Made by a program: the position numbers and the translations under genes. This document shows positions 22,263-31,542 of a stretch of DNA of 32,616 bases, one piece after another. Under the pieces are notes generated by a model. That model was not told where the DNA came from, searched no databases, and saw only the letters and a program-made list of their open reading frames with translations. This DNA is from Phoronis australis. Taxonomy: Eukaryota > Phoronida > Phoronidae. Location: contig NMRA01000720.1 in NCBI GenBank assembly GCA_002633005.1, positions 1 through 32,616 on the forward strand. The letters are read 5' to 3'. Position 1 is the stretch's first letter. Each line of letters begins with the position of its first letter.

Positions 22263-22497
22263 ATGGCCTGGTGTATCGTTCCCGCTTGTGCGAACTGTGA
22301 AGCTGAGAGGAAAGCGGGTATATCGTTTCCTGATTTCGTCGAGACCCCATAATGTTTTGTAAGTGGCTCGCGGTAGTGAAGAATGAAAAGTACGTCGTTA
22401 ATACCAAGAATGAGGGAGTGAAACTTTTCCGTGTCCGTCAGTGGCCTGCATTTCGTCGGATAGGTAGTTGGGATCACTTTTTGATTATGGAGAACTG
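22263..22497 (+). pseudogene. Possible THAP-domain fossil
   Basis: ATG 22263 opens MAWCIVPACANCE and GISFPDF before a stop at 22350-22352. A frame shifted by one base continues from 22352 as CKWLAVVKNEKYV. C-x4-C near the start, the (G)ISFP-F stretch and KWL after it follow the order of a THAP zinc-binding domain, as found in P-element-type transposases and host regulators. The expected later C-x2-H pair is not clear. The - strand has an overlapping 97-codon frame, so this reading is tentative. It is not in phase with the Ig exons. Confidence 0.35.
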
Positions 22498-22559
22498 AAG
22501 TTGGCCATGAAAACGTATTAAACAATTACAATTAATTCAAGACGTGAGAACATACGTGT

Positions 22560-22932
22560 CACGTTTTGTGTATAATGTTTGATGACTGACTCGTTCGTGA
22601 GGCTTCTGTCAGCTCCTCTGGGTGGAGGGTGTATTCGCCAGTTCTTTTTCTCATCCCTAAAAAACGTCGTAAGCACACCATCGTCTGTTTAGATGCAGTG
22701 CAAAATCAAGATGGTCCGTGAGACACATCTGGGCTTCTCCAAGAAGGCATATCACTTGGGGAATTTCGTGGCAGCAAACGCAAGCGTCAGTCGTTTCCAT
22801 TATTATGCAGTTGGCTCACTGACACCATGACAAGTCATTCAAACGGTTCCGTTGTCTGTGCACGTTCACGGAGCCTCTCTATTATTTCTTGATCAGTGTA
22901 TTCCGGTTCGAACTGATAGCCTGTGAAACCTA
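22560..22932 (-). pseudogene. Fossil of P2X7-C-terminal-like domain
   Basis: Sense reading from 22930 gives GYQFEPEYTDQEIIERLRER until a stop. In another frame (22800 to 22659) it gives TTDACVCCHEIPQVICL, MCLTDHLDF and LHLNRRWCAYDVF. This order (YQFEPE leader, CxCC-E-I, CxT-H-x-F, LN...AY) follows the Cys-rich cytoplasmic domain seen at the C-terminus of P2X7 and in many stand-alone invertebrate proteins annotated P2X7-like. Two or more frame breaks and lost cysteines show decay. The later part of the domain is only weakly visible. The assignment rests on motif memory, not a search. Confidence 0.5.
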
Positions 22933-22939
22933 ACTATTG

Positions 22940-24030
22940 ACCTGTGAAGTCTTCGTCGGATGAGCACTCGTCTAAGTCGGGATTGCTAATTCAGTGTTTG
23001 CTGAGAGAAAGCTGTTGTGAAACAATAACTCGATTTTTATGCTATTGGTCACATGTTAGGGGAATCTTTGTTTAGATGTCAAATATATTATTCAAATCAT
23101 TGTTACCGTAGAACTTTTGCCCTGATGCATGGTTCTGTGGAAGGGGAACCTGAGTTCGTGGCACCGGACAAGTATGTAGATTTTCAATTTCTTGGCTAAT
23201 TCACCAAAATATTTACGGGCACATCATTTTTTGGCTCACTATTATAGTCTTTCGTGACTGGAGGTTTAGTTTCCAACTTAAGCTTGTTTATATTCCAAAC
23301 CTGATCGTGACCATTGTTTTACAGATATGGAATTTTCTTCTCTTGCATGAACGCGAAAGATGAACACTTTTCTGTTTTCAAAATTCTAGGCTATGCTGTA
23401 TTAGCACCCTCTTTGCCGGAATTTGGTGCCACTGAAAAGCCTTTGCAAGGAAGCGCGAAAGGCCTCCTGCAGTTCTACCTCCCTCCCTCGGCTACAAGGC
23501 TGGTGATGCTTACGGCCTTAAGTACTGAACTATAAAGTGGCGCCCTCTGTTCACTTGACGTCCTTGTCTTCTTCGTTTAACGTTTAATGACTTGCCTGTT
23601 CTGTAGGTGACCTAATTATTTCAAACTTGAGTCTCCTGGGTTACTTGTTAACCTAATCACTTGCCAATTTACTTCATGGTAGTTCAATAGTAGGCACTTG
23701 TTTATCCGACAGTAGCTGTAAGGTGGTCTTGTCTGTCTGGAAAACCACCACTTCGCTGTTTAGCAAAAATTCATTTGACAGTGTTGTCTATTTTGAACAT
23801 AGGCCTATGCTCTGAATTGCAAATGAAAAATACGCAGCTCTAAATTTTGGCGAAGTCTTGTTCTGCCGGTTTACACCTCATTCAAACAGTGCCTGTTAGT
23901 AATTACTTGACATTTTTTGAGACACCAGTTGAACCAGGATTGTAAATGAAAACTGTTCCATGTCTATGCATTTTTTAAAAACTGTAGCTCCAAAATCCAG
24001 CAAAACATTGCCAAAAACGTGTTCCACTAG
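22940..24030. other. Intron 4 right part, no gene recognised
   Basis: Non-coding sequence with scattered short frames (for example 23314-23535 +) lacking motifs. It leads into the splice-acceptor-like array. Confidence 0.5.
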
Positions 24031-24033
24031 GTT

Positions 24034-24439
24034 TACGTTTCTATTCGGGGGGCCGCTTTACATTTCTATTCATGGGGCCGTTTTACATTTCTATTCAGGG
24101 GGCTGTTTTACATTTCTATTCAGGGCTGTTTTTACATTTCTATTCAGGGAGCCGTTTTACATTTCTTTTCAGGGCTGTTTTATATTTCTATTCAGGAGGC
24201 TGTTTTACATTTCTATTCAGGGAGCTGTTTTACATTTCTATTCAAGGGGCTGTTTTCCTTTTCTATTCAGGGCTGTTTTACATTTCTATTCAGGGCTGTT
24301 TTACATTTCTATTCAGGGCTGTTTTACATTTCTATTCAGGGGGCTGTTTTACATTTCTATTCAGGGGGCCGTTTTACATTTCTACTCAGGGGGCCGTTTT
24401 ACATTTCTATTCAGGAGGCTGTTTTACATTTCTATTCAG
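24034..24439 (+). repeat. Tandem array of 17 splice-acceptor-like units
   Basis: The unit is about 21-24 bp, core ctgttttacatttctattcag plus a variable G run. I count 17 copies, of which 14 end in TTCAG or CTCAG, each a pyrimidine-rich tract followed by AG as in a 3' splice site. Three earlier copies are altered (ttcgg, ttcatg, ttcaag). The last copy ends at 24439 and is the acceptor used in the gene model for exon 5. Variable G counts shift the frame between units, so the long frames across it are by-products. It seems to have grown by duplication of the intron end. Confidence 0.93.
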
Positions 24440-24590
24440 AAGGGCGTGTTACCGAGTGGTCTGCCAATGCACATTGATCCAGTATTGTCTGTTGATAAAT
24501 TGGCCAAACACGATGGTGGAATGTACTACTGCACTGCTACGAACTATCATGGAAGAGGAGTAGTTGCAAGTGTCACAGTGGAAGTGTTGT
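24440..24590 (+). CDS. IgSF exon 5: second half of second Ig domain
   Basis: This 151-nt exon starts in phase 0 (matching exon 4) and ends in phase 1 at T|GTGAGT. It reads KGVLPSGLPMHIDPVLSVDK, then HDGGMYYCTATNYHGRG and VASVTVEVL. The D-x-G-x-Y-x-C strand F, N-x-x-G turn and strand G complete the second Ig domain. The leftover T joins TC of exon 6 to give Phe (VEVLFPPEV), the usual short link between adjacent Ig domains. The acceptor is the last unit of the 17-fold array, so upstream copies could give longer exon variants. Confidence 0.93.
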
Positions 24591-24846
24591 GTGAGTAGCA
24601 GTTTGCAATCATGTCGCGTGAATTTTCTGTGAGAAATATTGCTGCCAGAAAAAACTACAAAACCCGGATGACTTCTGCACGTGACAATTCTGAGAGCTGT
24701 AAAGATACTTACGCGGAACGGATGTCCTGATCAGCATTGTCTTGTTTCTTAAGTGCGAGCGTTGTTTCACGTGTTTTCTTTCATTTTTCGTAGCTTTCAC
24801 TAATCTAGTGACTCGTTGCAGCTTCTTACGCTGTTCTTTGTTCTAG

Positions 24847-25006
24847 TCCCACCAGAGGTCACTACTCCCAAAACTTTGATATACTCCAAACCGCAGGACA
24901 GAGATGTGGAATTGACATGTGTGTTTGACGCCTACCCAAGCGTCGACGTGGAGTGGTTTGCTGATGGTGTCAATGTTTCGCAGTTTAGTAACATGGTTCC
25001 AAAGAG
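24847..25006 (+). CDS. IgSF exon 6: first half of third Ig domain
   Basis: This 160-nt exon lies between acceptor tttgttctag and donor AG|GTACGT; it starts in phase 1 and ends in phase 2. It reads FPPEVTTPKTLIYSKPQ, then VELTCVFDAYPSVDVEWFAD and GVNVSQFSN, giving A-B-C-C' strands with first Cys and core Trp. NVS is a potential glycosylation site. The ending AG plus T of the next exon makes Ser. A small 256-bp intron separates it from exon 5. Reading past the donor reaches a stop quickly, so splicing is required. Confidence 0.92.
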
Positions 25007-25007
25007 G

Positions 25008-25667
25008 TACGTGTATACATGTACTGTTAAGTAGATGTGGAGTTGTCAGAGATGTCGCAGTTTTTGTAACGTTGCAGTATGGCAAAACAGTCACCTACAG
25101 AGGTCCGCCAGTAGTTAGTTAAAGTATGCTTCAACTTAATTAAAGCCTTGAGATGGATTGCTTGAGAAACCAGTCTGATGACAGAATGGTGGACAAATTG
25201 TCGACATAAAACTATTTCCAATTTATTTGTAAACAAGATGGATTTGTTCATGGTTGGAGATACAAGGTATGGTAAATTGAAGTTTTTCTGTTCATTTTCC
25301 TCTCCTCTCTGTGGCAGTCGGTTAAGTAAATTTTTGGCTGATATCACTCTGTCTGAATTATTGTCATTCAGTTATCATCGTGTTGATGTACTTAGCCAAG
25401 TTTATCGCACAGTTCTTTCAGCTTCGTAATTCTGTTTGAAATAATTCTTAGTATAGACATTCTTACTAGTAGCATTGAGTATAAATGACAATGTATTGAC
25501 CACTTACTTGGATGGGCAGCCATTATCTCAAGCCACCACTTGAGGGAGTTGGTCTAAGTTACGCCTTAGTTACGTTCAAAACAGTTGGGCTACTGAGACA
25601 CTGATAGAGAATCTTCATATCCATATGAACTTGTAATAAATAGCTGGACGCTCACAACTGTTTGCAG
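25008..25667. other. Intron 6, no feature recognised
   Basis: A 661-bp intron between the halves of Ig3, ending in tgtttgcag. Short frames on both strands are unrelated to the gene. Confidence 0.6.
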
Positions 25668-25807
25668 TGAGGATGACCAGACTGTCAGCACAAGGAAAAC
25701 GTTCATCCTTCTGATAGAACTCGTAAAGCATCGTGACTTAGAGAAGACTTATGTTTGTGTTGGCAAGAACAGTAATGGACAGGCTTCAGCTAATATCACT
25801 CTGAAAG
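25668..25807 (+). CDS. IgSF exon 7: second half of third Ig domain
   Basis: This 140-nt exon starts in phase 2 and ends in phase 1 at AAAG|GTTGGT. It reads SEDDQTVSTRKTFILLI, then EKTYVCVGKNSNGQASANIT, carrying strand E, strand F with second Cys (Y-V-C) and strand G. The N-x-x-G turn after the Cys is typical of I-set domains. The usual D-x-G before the Tyr is replaced by LEK, a mild departure. NIT is a potential glycosylation site. The donor hexamer GTTGGT is weaker than the others. Its phase fits all linker exons downstream. Confidence 0.9.
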
Positions 25808-26158
25808 GTTGGTATAGGTGGTTGTCAGTGATGGTGCTCAGTGACAACATTTTCGTCTGCTACTGAATGTACGTGTGGGCTGCTAGCAAAGGTTCTTTTT
25901 GCAGCCTCGATTGAGTTTGATGTGAACGGTGTTTAGCAAATCATGCCTGTAATGTTTGATATTTAGGGCATGTGTTAAGCAAGCGGCATGAGAAGACCTG
26001 ATACCATAGATTAATTATTGCTGATATCAGCCTTCGACTGGCCACAATAACTGTCAAAGGTAATAGTAGCTGTCACAGCAATCCCCTCTCATTTGGTGGG
26101 GATCTTTTCAAGTTCATTGCCTTGACATTTAAATGCCTGTTTGTTTATACATACACAG

Positions 26159-26206
26159 CCAAATCTACGACAACATCTGTGAATACAGCACCTCCTCAAG
26201 ATACAA
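26159..26206 (+). CDS. IgSF linker exon A1: Thr/Pro-rich stalk
   Basis: A 48-nt phase 1-1 exon between acceptor tacacag and donor A|GTAAGC. With the G from exon 7 it reads AKSTTTSVNTAPPQDT, a Thr/Pro/Ser-rich stretch suited to an extended, possibly O-glycosylated stalk. A close copy (SVNTAPPQDT core kept) occurs at 31501-31542 with the same splice phases and a similar donor, which is strong evidence that both are real exons produced by duplication. Confidence 0.8.
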
Positions 26207-26208
26207 GT

Positions 26209-26527
26209 AAGCTTAAATTAAAGTTTAAATCTGTCATTATCTCTCTCGTCTTAGTTAGTGCTAAGCTTGAATTGAAGTTTAAATCCGTCACATCTCTCTC
26301 GTCTTGGTTAGTGCTAAGCTTGAATTGAAGTTTAAATCCGTCATATCGCTCTCGTCTTGGTTAGTGCTAAGCTTGAATTGAAGTTTAAATCCGTCACATC
26401 TCTCTCGTCTTAGTTAGTGCTAAGCTTGAATTGAAGTTTAAATCCGTCACATCTCTCTCGTCTTAGTTAGTGCTAAGCTTGAATTGAAGTTTAAATCCGT
26501 CATATCTCTCTCGTCTTGGTTAGTGCT
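26209..26527 (+). repeat. 53-bp intronic tandem repeat, six units
   Basis: Units begin aagcttgaattgaagtttaa and end cttagttagtgct, at 26209, 26263, 26316, 26369, 26422 and 26475. The first unit (54 bp) starts 2 nt inside the intron, so the donor GTAAGCTT overlaps it. The duplicate block at 31545 onward has a single diverged unit, so the expansion occurred in this copy after the exon duplication, or was lost in the other. Confidence 0.95.
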
Positions 26528-26959
26528 AAGCTGAGTTAAAGACCTAACACGAGAATAAATGAAAATTTATTGACAATTTCAGAGGAGGGTCCGTATAGGT
26601 GTTGACCAAGACGAGTGGGGTGTTCTCACAGTTTTGACATGTTTTCAGTAGCAATGACCTAAGTTGTGAAATTCGGATTTTTTCTTTAATATTTCGGGCT
26701 TACTGCGTCATTTGCGATGGTACCATCTGGTGACGCAAATTCGACTTTGCGATATATCAATTGCTGTGAATGTTCAGCTTTCCAACCGAGTTAGAGTGTT
26801 TGTGTCGGATGATGTTTTAGTTTGCTTTGTTACCTAAAAATACGAATTCCATGAGGGAAGCATGTGAATGCTGTCACTGAGAAGTTCACTTTATTGATCT
26901 TTAAAAATATTTCACGACGGGCACTTCTGGTAATTAAGTACATTGCAAAATTTCTTTAG

Positions 26960-27019
26960 CAATTCTTCCTGAAATAAATATGACGCTGCAAGCATTTGCT
27001 GAAAATTTCGTGGAACAAG
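26960..27019 (+). CDS. Candidate IgSF linker exon
   Basis: A 60-nt phase 1-1 segment between acceptor tttctttag and donor G|GTACGG would read AILPEINMTLQAFAENFVEQ. It is in the right phase to be spliced between linkers and has no stop, but its composition differs from the Thr/Pro linkers and the homologous stretch in the downstream block (near 32090) does not preserve the acceptor. Chance is quite possible. Confidence 0.25.
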
Positions 27020-27227
27020 GTACGGTTTGATAAATTTTGATCGCCTGTCCGTGTCTACAAATTGAAGTTGAAGAACGTGCTTCAGTTGTGGAGAGAAAGG
27101 TCATAGCCTCTTTTACACGTAAGCTGCACTGTCTACGTGACGACTAAATCGAAGTGTCCATGTTTTGACTCAGACTTCTCCATATGCTGAACCGTTTAAA
27201 GGATGGCTATTGAATTCCATGCGCGCG

Positions 27228-27265
27228 CCCACGGGGGGGCTCGGGGGGCTCGAAAGAGCCCCCCA
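27228..27265 (+). other. G/C-rich hairpin with GAAA loop
   Basis: GGGGGGCTC (27243-27251), loop GAAA (27252-27255) and GAGCCCCCC (27256-27264) form a perfect 9-bp stem capped by a GNRA-type loop in RNA. A similar GGGGGGGCTC precedes it. It is unusually GC-rich for this intron and may mark the edge of an inserted repeat. Confidence 0.7.
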
Positions 27266-27721
27266 TCATTTATTTGGCCAAGTGGGCAAAAAGGTTCGCT
27301 TCTGAGAAACAAAAAGTCCGAGAAAATGAGACAAAAGTCCACTAAATAAGCACAAACGCGCAATTCCCAGTGGCGCCCCCATTTTTTTTAGTCCACCCGC
27401 TTTTTTGTTACCAAAAGGTCCACAACGTCAGGAATTCGATCCCCGCATATTGAAGACTGGGTGCGCGCATGAATTCTACATATCTTATCACGGAAAGGCC
27501 ATAGATGACTTTCAAATTGATTTTCCGATTTATATCCGATGACGATCGTGTTCCACTGTGCTAGTGTAGATTTCATGTGTGAGGTGTCTGATATCTGTCC
27601 GTTTCTCAATTATTTTTTGTGAAATTTGGCGTATCGAAAGGCACGTGCATTTGGATATACTGAATGTATGCTGAGTGAGTGACTATAACTGCATTTCTAT
27701 GCGCCCACGTGTACATGTCAC

Positions 27722-27939
27722 ATGTGGGTGCATTATGTCATCATCTCCGCCCATCTGGCTGATGACGGGGATCTGCTACGTACATGTATCTCTGACACCC
27801 GTTCATGGTTGTTTTGAATATTTTCTAAATATGAGTCTTTCATTGATTGGATGGCACGAGTACACAGATTTGAACTTTTAACTATGTTATCTATCGCAGA
27901 CTTATATGTGGACGCATTATGCCGTCATCTCCGGCCGTA
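27722..27939 (+). repeat. Diverged direct repeat of about 33 bp
   Basis: tgtgggtgcattatgtcatc (from 27724, continuing atctccgccc) matches tgtggacgcattatgccgtc (from 27907, continuing atctccggcc). The second copy opens the following dispersed repeat with its CGTCCG-rich start. Confidence 0.7.
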
Positions 27940-29345
27940 CGCCTGGCCGGCGTCCGTCCCACGTCCGGCGTCCTCTGCTCTTTCTCCAAAACCCTTTGAT
28001 GTATGTTCATGAAATTTTAAACATTTCTTCCCTTTATAGATGAGACGACACAAGCAAAGTTTCGGAGGGATCCGAGGGTCATTGTGACCCTAGGGGCTAA
28101 TTTAGTTTTTACGTTTACCTCTGTATTTTCAAAGGTCTCCAAAGGATTTATATAAAATTCGGCATAGTCGTGAGATAGCACTATCATCTCGTTTTGGCAC
28201 GATTTGAGGTATACTGCGCCACCTAGTGGTCATTTTTACTGTTCTTGAGTCTGTTTCAGGTGTCTGCCCCTCTGTCAAACAAACTAATCTAAGAATGATT
28301 GTGAAATTTAGCATTCATGTTTTTACAGTGAAAAGGAGTTGCCAACGGACGACGGAAGACAATTTTGGACGTATCTGAATACCGTTGTGCCCCCTAGTGG
28401 CAAGCCCCCTAGTGGCAATTTTACTTTTTCACGTTAACCAGTGTATATTCAAGGTCCTCAACGTATTTTTATAGAATTTGGAATATGGGCATGTATTGGT
28501 GAGATGACGCTATCCTTACGTTTTCGGATGGATTGGGGGTATTTTGCATCCCCTAGTGGCCATTATTTGTTGTTTCGAGTCTTGTTTTTGGCGTTTGTCC
28601 CTTTCATGGATGGTTGTGAAAATTGGCATGTAGGTTCTTGGTGTGACAAGGACGGTTGTAGTACCTCCTAATGGCAATAGTTGTACATGTATCTCCTAAA
28701 CCCAGTGCAAGATTTTTATTAAATTTAGCTGTTGTATTCATACATGTATGAAGTTGACAAAGGGAACGACAATTTTCTGATGGATCCGATGAATGCCGTG
28801 CCCCTAGTGGCAATTTCATTTTTTGTTCCATTTTCTTTCGTTTTTCTGAAGTTCCTTTGCCGATTTTTATGAAATGTAATAAATAGCTTTCTATTAAAAA
28901 GATTACACGGTCTCGTTTTCAGATGGATTCGATGTATTTTGCGCCATGTAGTGGCAATTTTTACTGTTTTCTAGTCAGGTTTTGGCGTCCGCCTCTCTAT
29001 CAACAAAATTATTCCAGTGGTGATTGTGAAAATTGGGACTATGTTCTTTGTGTGACATGGACGGTTAACGATGATTTTCCGACGAGTTTGACTGCGTTGG
29101 AACCACCTGGTGGCAGTTTTTGCGCTAGTATCTCCTAAGCCTATTGTAGGATCTTTATTAAATTTAGCACTTGTATTTACAAGAAGTTGACAACGGACGA
29201 GGACGACTTTTAGACAAATCCGTGAAATGCTGTGCCCCAGTGGCAATTTCAATTTTCCGTTTTCCTTTATTTCTCAGAAGTTCCTTGACAGATTCCTATA
29301 AAATTTGTAAAATAGCCTTCTATTAAAGAAACGCTGCGAGTGAAT
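27907..29345 (+). repeat. Tandem non-coding repeat, about 320-425-bp units with CTAGTGG words
   Basis: After a GC-rich head (27930-27975, ccggcgtccgtcccacgtcc) come four related units starting near 28110, 28428, 28834 and 29259, each with an a/gttcctt-like stretch, then ttttatagaatttgg, CCTAGTGGCAATTTT, and in two units ttgtgaaaattgg followed by tgtgacatggacgg. CCTAGTGG or close variants occur at 28222, 28393, 28408, 28552, 28803 and 28946. Units differ by large internal deletions. No frame is conserved across units, so it is non-coding. It lies between linker exons A1 and A2. I recall similar TTTTGATGAAATTTGG/CGTCCG repeats in other marine invertebrates, without a name. Confidence 0.7.
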
Positions 29346-29689
29346 CAAACAGGCTGTCCCTCCAGTCAAGATTGGTGTACAGAGATTAGACGCGCGGCTC
29401 TAGGCCGCTCTAACTACATTATGATAAAATAGGTTTGCCCATTCCAAAATGTGGCGAATGCCAAATATTGGAAACAACATTTTACGTCAGATCTTTCAAT
29501 TAGTTACAAACTTTTTAATTTCCAATTTAGACTAAGTAGACATCTCTTTGTGACGTAACTGTACTGACAGTAACATTTTATTTTTTCACGCACGAACTCT
29601 CTCTTATACATGTAGCTATCAATACTTTTGGAAAAAACAAAATTATGAAAATAACAATATTATGAAAATGACAAAATTATGATTTACAG

Positions 29690-29707
29690 GAGCTTTAGGT
29701 GGTGGAG
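29690..29707 (+). CDS. IgSF micro-exon A2, 18 nt
   Basis: Acceptor gatttacag, exon of 18 nt, donor G|GTATGG, phase 1-1, encoding ALGGG after the shared split codon. The flanking intron (tattatgaaaa before, GGAG|GTATG and caattttctg after) matches the flanks of the 30063-30098 exon, so the two are duplicates. A Gly-rich hinge is the likely contribution. At this size usage depends on splicing enhancers and needs transcript support. Confidence 0.55.
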
Positions 29708-29811
29708 GTATGGCAATTTTCTGCAGTTTTAAGTCAACTTCGTTCACTCAGTTGCTTGAAGACGGTTTGTGAATTGAAGGGAAGAATGATGTACTTAGCC
29801 ACATATTTTTT

Positions 29812-29830
29812 ACTCTGCCACACACAAACG

Positions 29831-29864
<34 letters not shown>

Positions 29865-29885
29865 AATACATGTACACACACATGG
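29812..29885 (+). repeat. CA microsatellite
   Basis: An interrupted (CA)n tract with cgcacac and tacatgtacacac variants. The CA tract and following about 100 bp recur at 32490-32616. Confidence 0.95.
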
Positions 29886-30062
29886 TTGCATATTGTCATT
29901 ACGCTGTACCGTTGTTAGGTTTCCCGGGTGTCCGCTTGATATTTCAAGATCACTTCATTGATTTTGTTGAATTTTGGCTCAAGAGTGTAGGGTATCACTA
30001 CGGACAGACCCTCACCTATAAATACATGAACTATTATGAAAAGAGTATATTATGATTAACAG

Positions 30063-30098
30063 GTACCATTGTGACAACTAGAACTGTAGACCGTGGAG
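30063..30098 (+). CDS. IgSF linker exon, 36 nt
   Basis: Acceptor tatgattaacag, 36-nt phase 1-1 exon, donor G|GTATGT. It reads TIVTTRTVDRG after the split codon, Thr-rich like the other linkers. Its last codons and donor (GGAG|GTATG) and the intron on both sides resemble micro-exon 29690-29707, supporting origin by duplication. Confidence 0.6.
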
Positions 30099-30242
30099 GT
30101 ATGTCAATGTTTTCTTCACTTTACAATTCATTTTGTTCAGCATTTTTGTAGATAAAGCATTAGGGCGTTTTCCCGTTCAGTGACTTTAGCAGACATAGGG
30201 CAGCTGTGAGCGTGTGATAACATCTAGCTATTTGTTAACTGC

Positions 30243-30557
30243 TGAGCACAGTCTTTTGTCTGGTATGACGATACATAACAGAACAAGTGTGAACACAGTC
30301 AAACCCTTTGCAAATTGTACGTTAGGAAAGAATAGATTGGCTTAACTTCGGTTGCAGTTGAGCGATTTCGGTGATTTAAAAACTTAACATTATCAGCATT
30401 TGACGTGGAATTCAGATGTGGTATTGGTTTATGTTCAAATATGTTATAACTTAACTTTTGCTTTTAGCAGAACAGCCCAGTGAGGCTAGATACGATCTTA
30501 ACGGAGATAGCAATAATCGAGCACAGTTTTTTGTCTGGTATGACGATATATAACAAA
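30243..30557 (+). repeat. About 40-bp diverged direct repeat
   Basis: gagcacagtcttttgtctgg with tatgacgatacataaca (30243-30282) recurs as gagcacagttttttgtctgg with tatgacgatatataaca (30517-30556). It flanks the candidate 12-nt exon at 30468 and fits local block duplication. Confidence 0.85.
30468..30479 (+). CDS. Candidate 12-nt IgSF micro-exon
   Basis: ttgcttttag|CAGAACAGCCCA|GTGAGG would give a 12-nt phase 1-1 exon encoding AEQP with the split codon, comparable to the AES start of the exon at 31501. The acceptor is good and the donor acceptable. At 12 nt this is near the lower limit for exons and cannot be trusted without transcript data. Confidence 0.3.
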
Positions 30558-30569
30558 ACTGGCCCTCCA

Positions 30570-31400
30570 TCCATAAATGCCAGAATGGAGTTAGTCAGTC
30601 GTGTAAGATACTGGCTACAGGGGTCATCTTCCCAACTTGATGTTGGGCTATACAGTTGAACAAGTTTGCTGGGCTCAACGGGAAAACGCCGTAATCTGTC
30701 GATTTCACGACAAGTATTAACGGCGTACTTACTTTTATCAAAGCAATTCGGGTTGTCCTATGGATAACAACATGCATTTATGTAAGATATTGAAGATGTC
30801 ACAGGTGTCTTCAAATTTACCGAAGCTGGAGCATATATTTATGATCGACATATGTCCCGAATATGGATAAATGATACGTGCGTCACAAGCTCGTTACCAA
30901 ACCGATGTAGGCGATATAAGGACATTTATTATGACGAATAGAATTACAAGTAAATATAGTGAATACAGATAATAACTGCTGGGACTGGTCGATGTAATGA
31001 GTTTACAGTTTGCCACGTCGAGTTTGGGGGAAAAAGCGCCAAGTTGAAAAATAGACGTGCCAAGCTTAAAAACGTTGGCTGGCTGGCACTAACATAATTT
31101 TATGGTGACAGCTAGTAGTATGCGTCACTGAGTGACGAAGATACTTTGCTATGCTAACCTTATAATTGTGAATGTAAACCCATAAATGTGACAATTGGGA
31201 TATGTTATAGGCCTGAAGTGGCCCCGGTGACGGCACCTGTCGTTGTTGACGTCATATACTGTCACACTAATGATATCACATGTGGTTTCTCAGAGACAGC
31301 CTGATCAGTTTTGAATAGGCTGTTTGGTGTATTGGCTACGAATCGTGTAGCCTGCATATCAGGGTTGGGCCGTCCAGGCGGTATAACTTCAAGTATGACA
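30570..31400. other. Intron, no feature recognised
   Basis: Non-coding sequence between candidate linker exons. The - frame at 30777-30595 has no motif. Confidence 0.5.
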
Positions 31401-31500
31401 ATAGATGTCACACCAGTCAACTACCCTGTATCCCTGTGATGGGATCTTGTCAGTTTCATTGTCTTTAACATTTCATTTTCTGTTTTCTTATATGAAACAG

Positions 31501-31542
31501 CAGAATCTGCGACTGTGAATACAGCACCTCCTCAGGACACGA
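31501..31542 (+). CDS. IgSF linker exon B1: Thr/Pro-rich stalk
   Basis: A 42-nt phase 1-1 exon between acceptor tatgaaacag and donor A|GTAAGC. It reads AESATVNTAPPQDT and is the duplicate of the 26159-26206 exon, with six bases fewer but the frame kept. Conservation of VNTAPPQDT, both splice sites and phase while the surrounding intron has diverged suggests selection on the coding part. Confidence 0.8.

Noticed and set aside
23960-24598. A 212-codon single-exon protein with FYISIQG repeats
   Set aside because: The repeat part is an intronic acceptor array; only 24440-24590 is coding and it continues in phase from exon 4.
28129-29252. Short frames with a recurring K-(L/P)-G pattern on the - strand
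   Set aside because: They recur because the DNA repeats; frames are not kept between units and stops fall at different places.
29699-30055. A 118-codon + frame with HTHTHTH run
   Set aside because: Crosses a CA microsatellite and overlaps a micro-exon in an unrelated frame; no motif.
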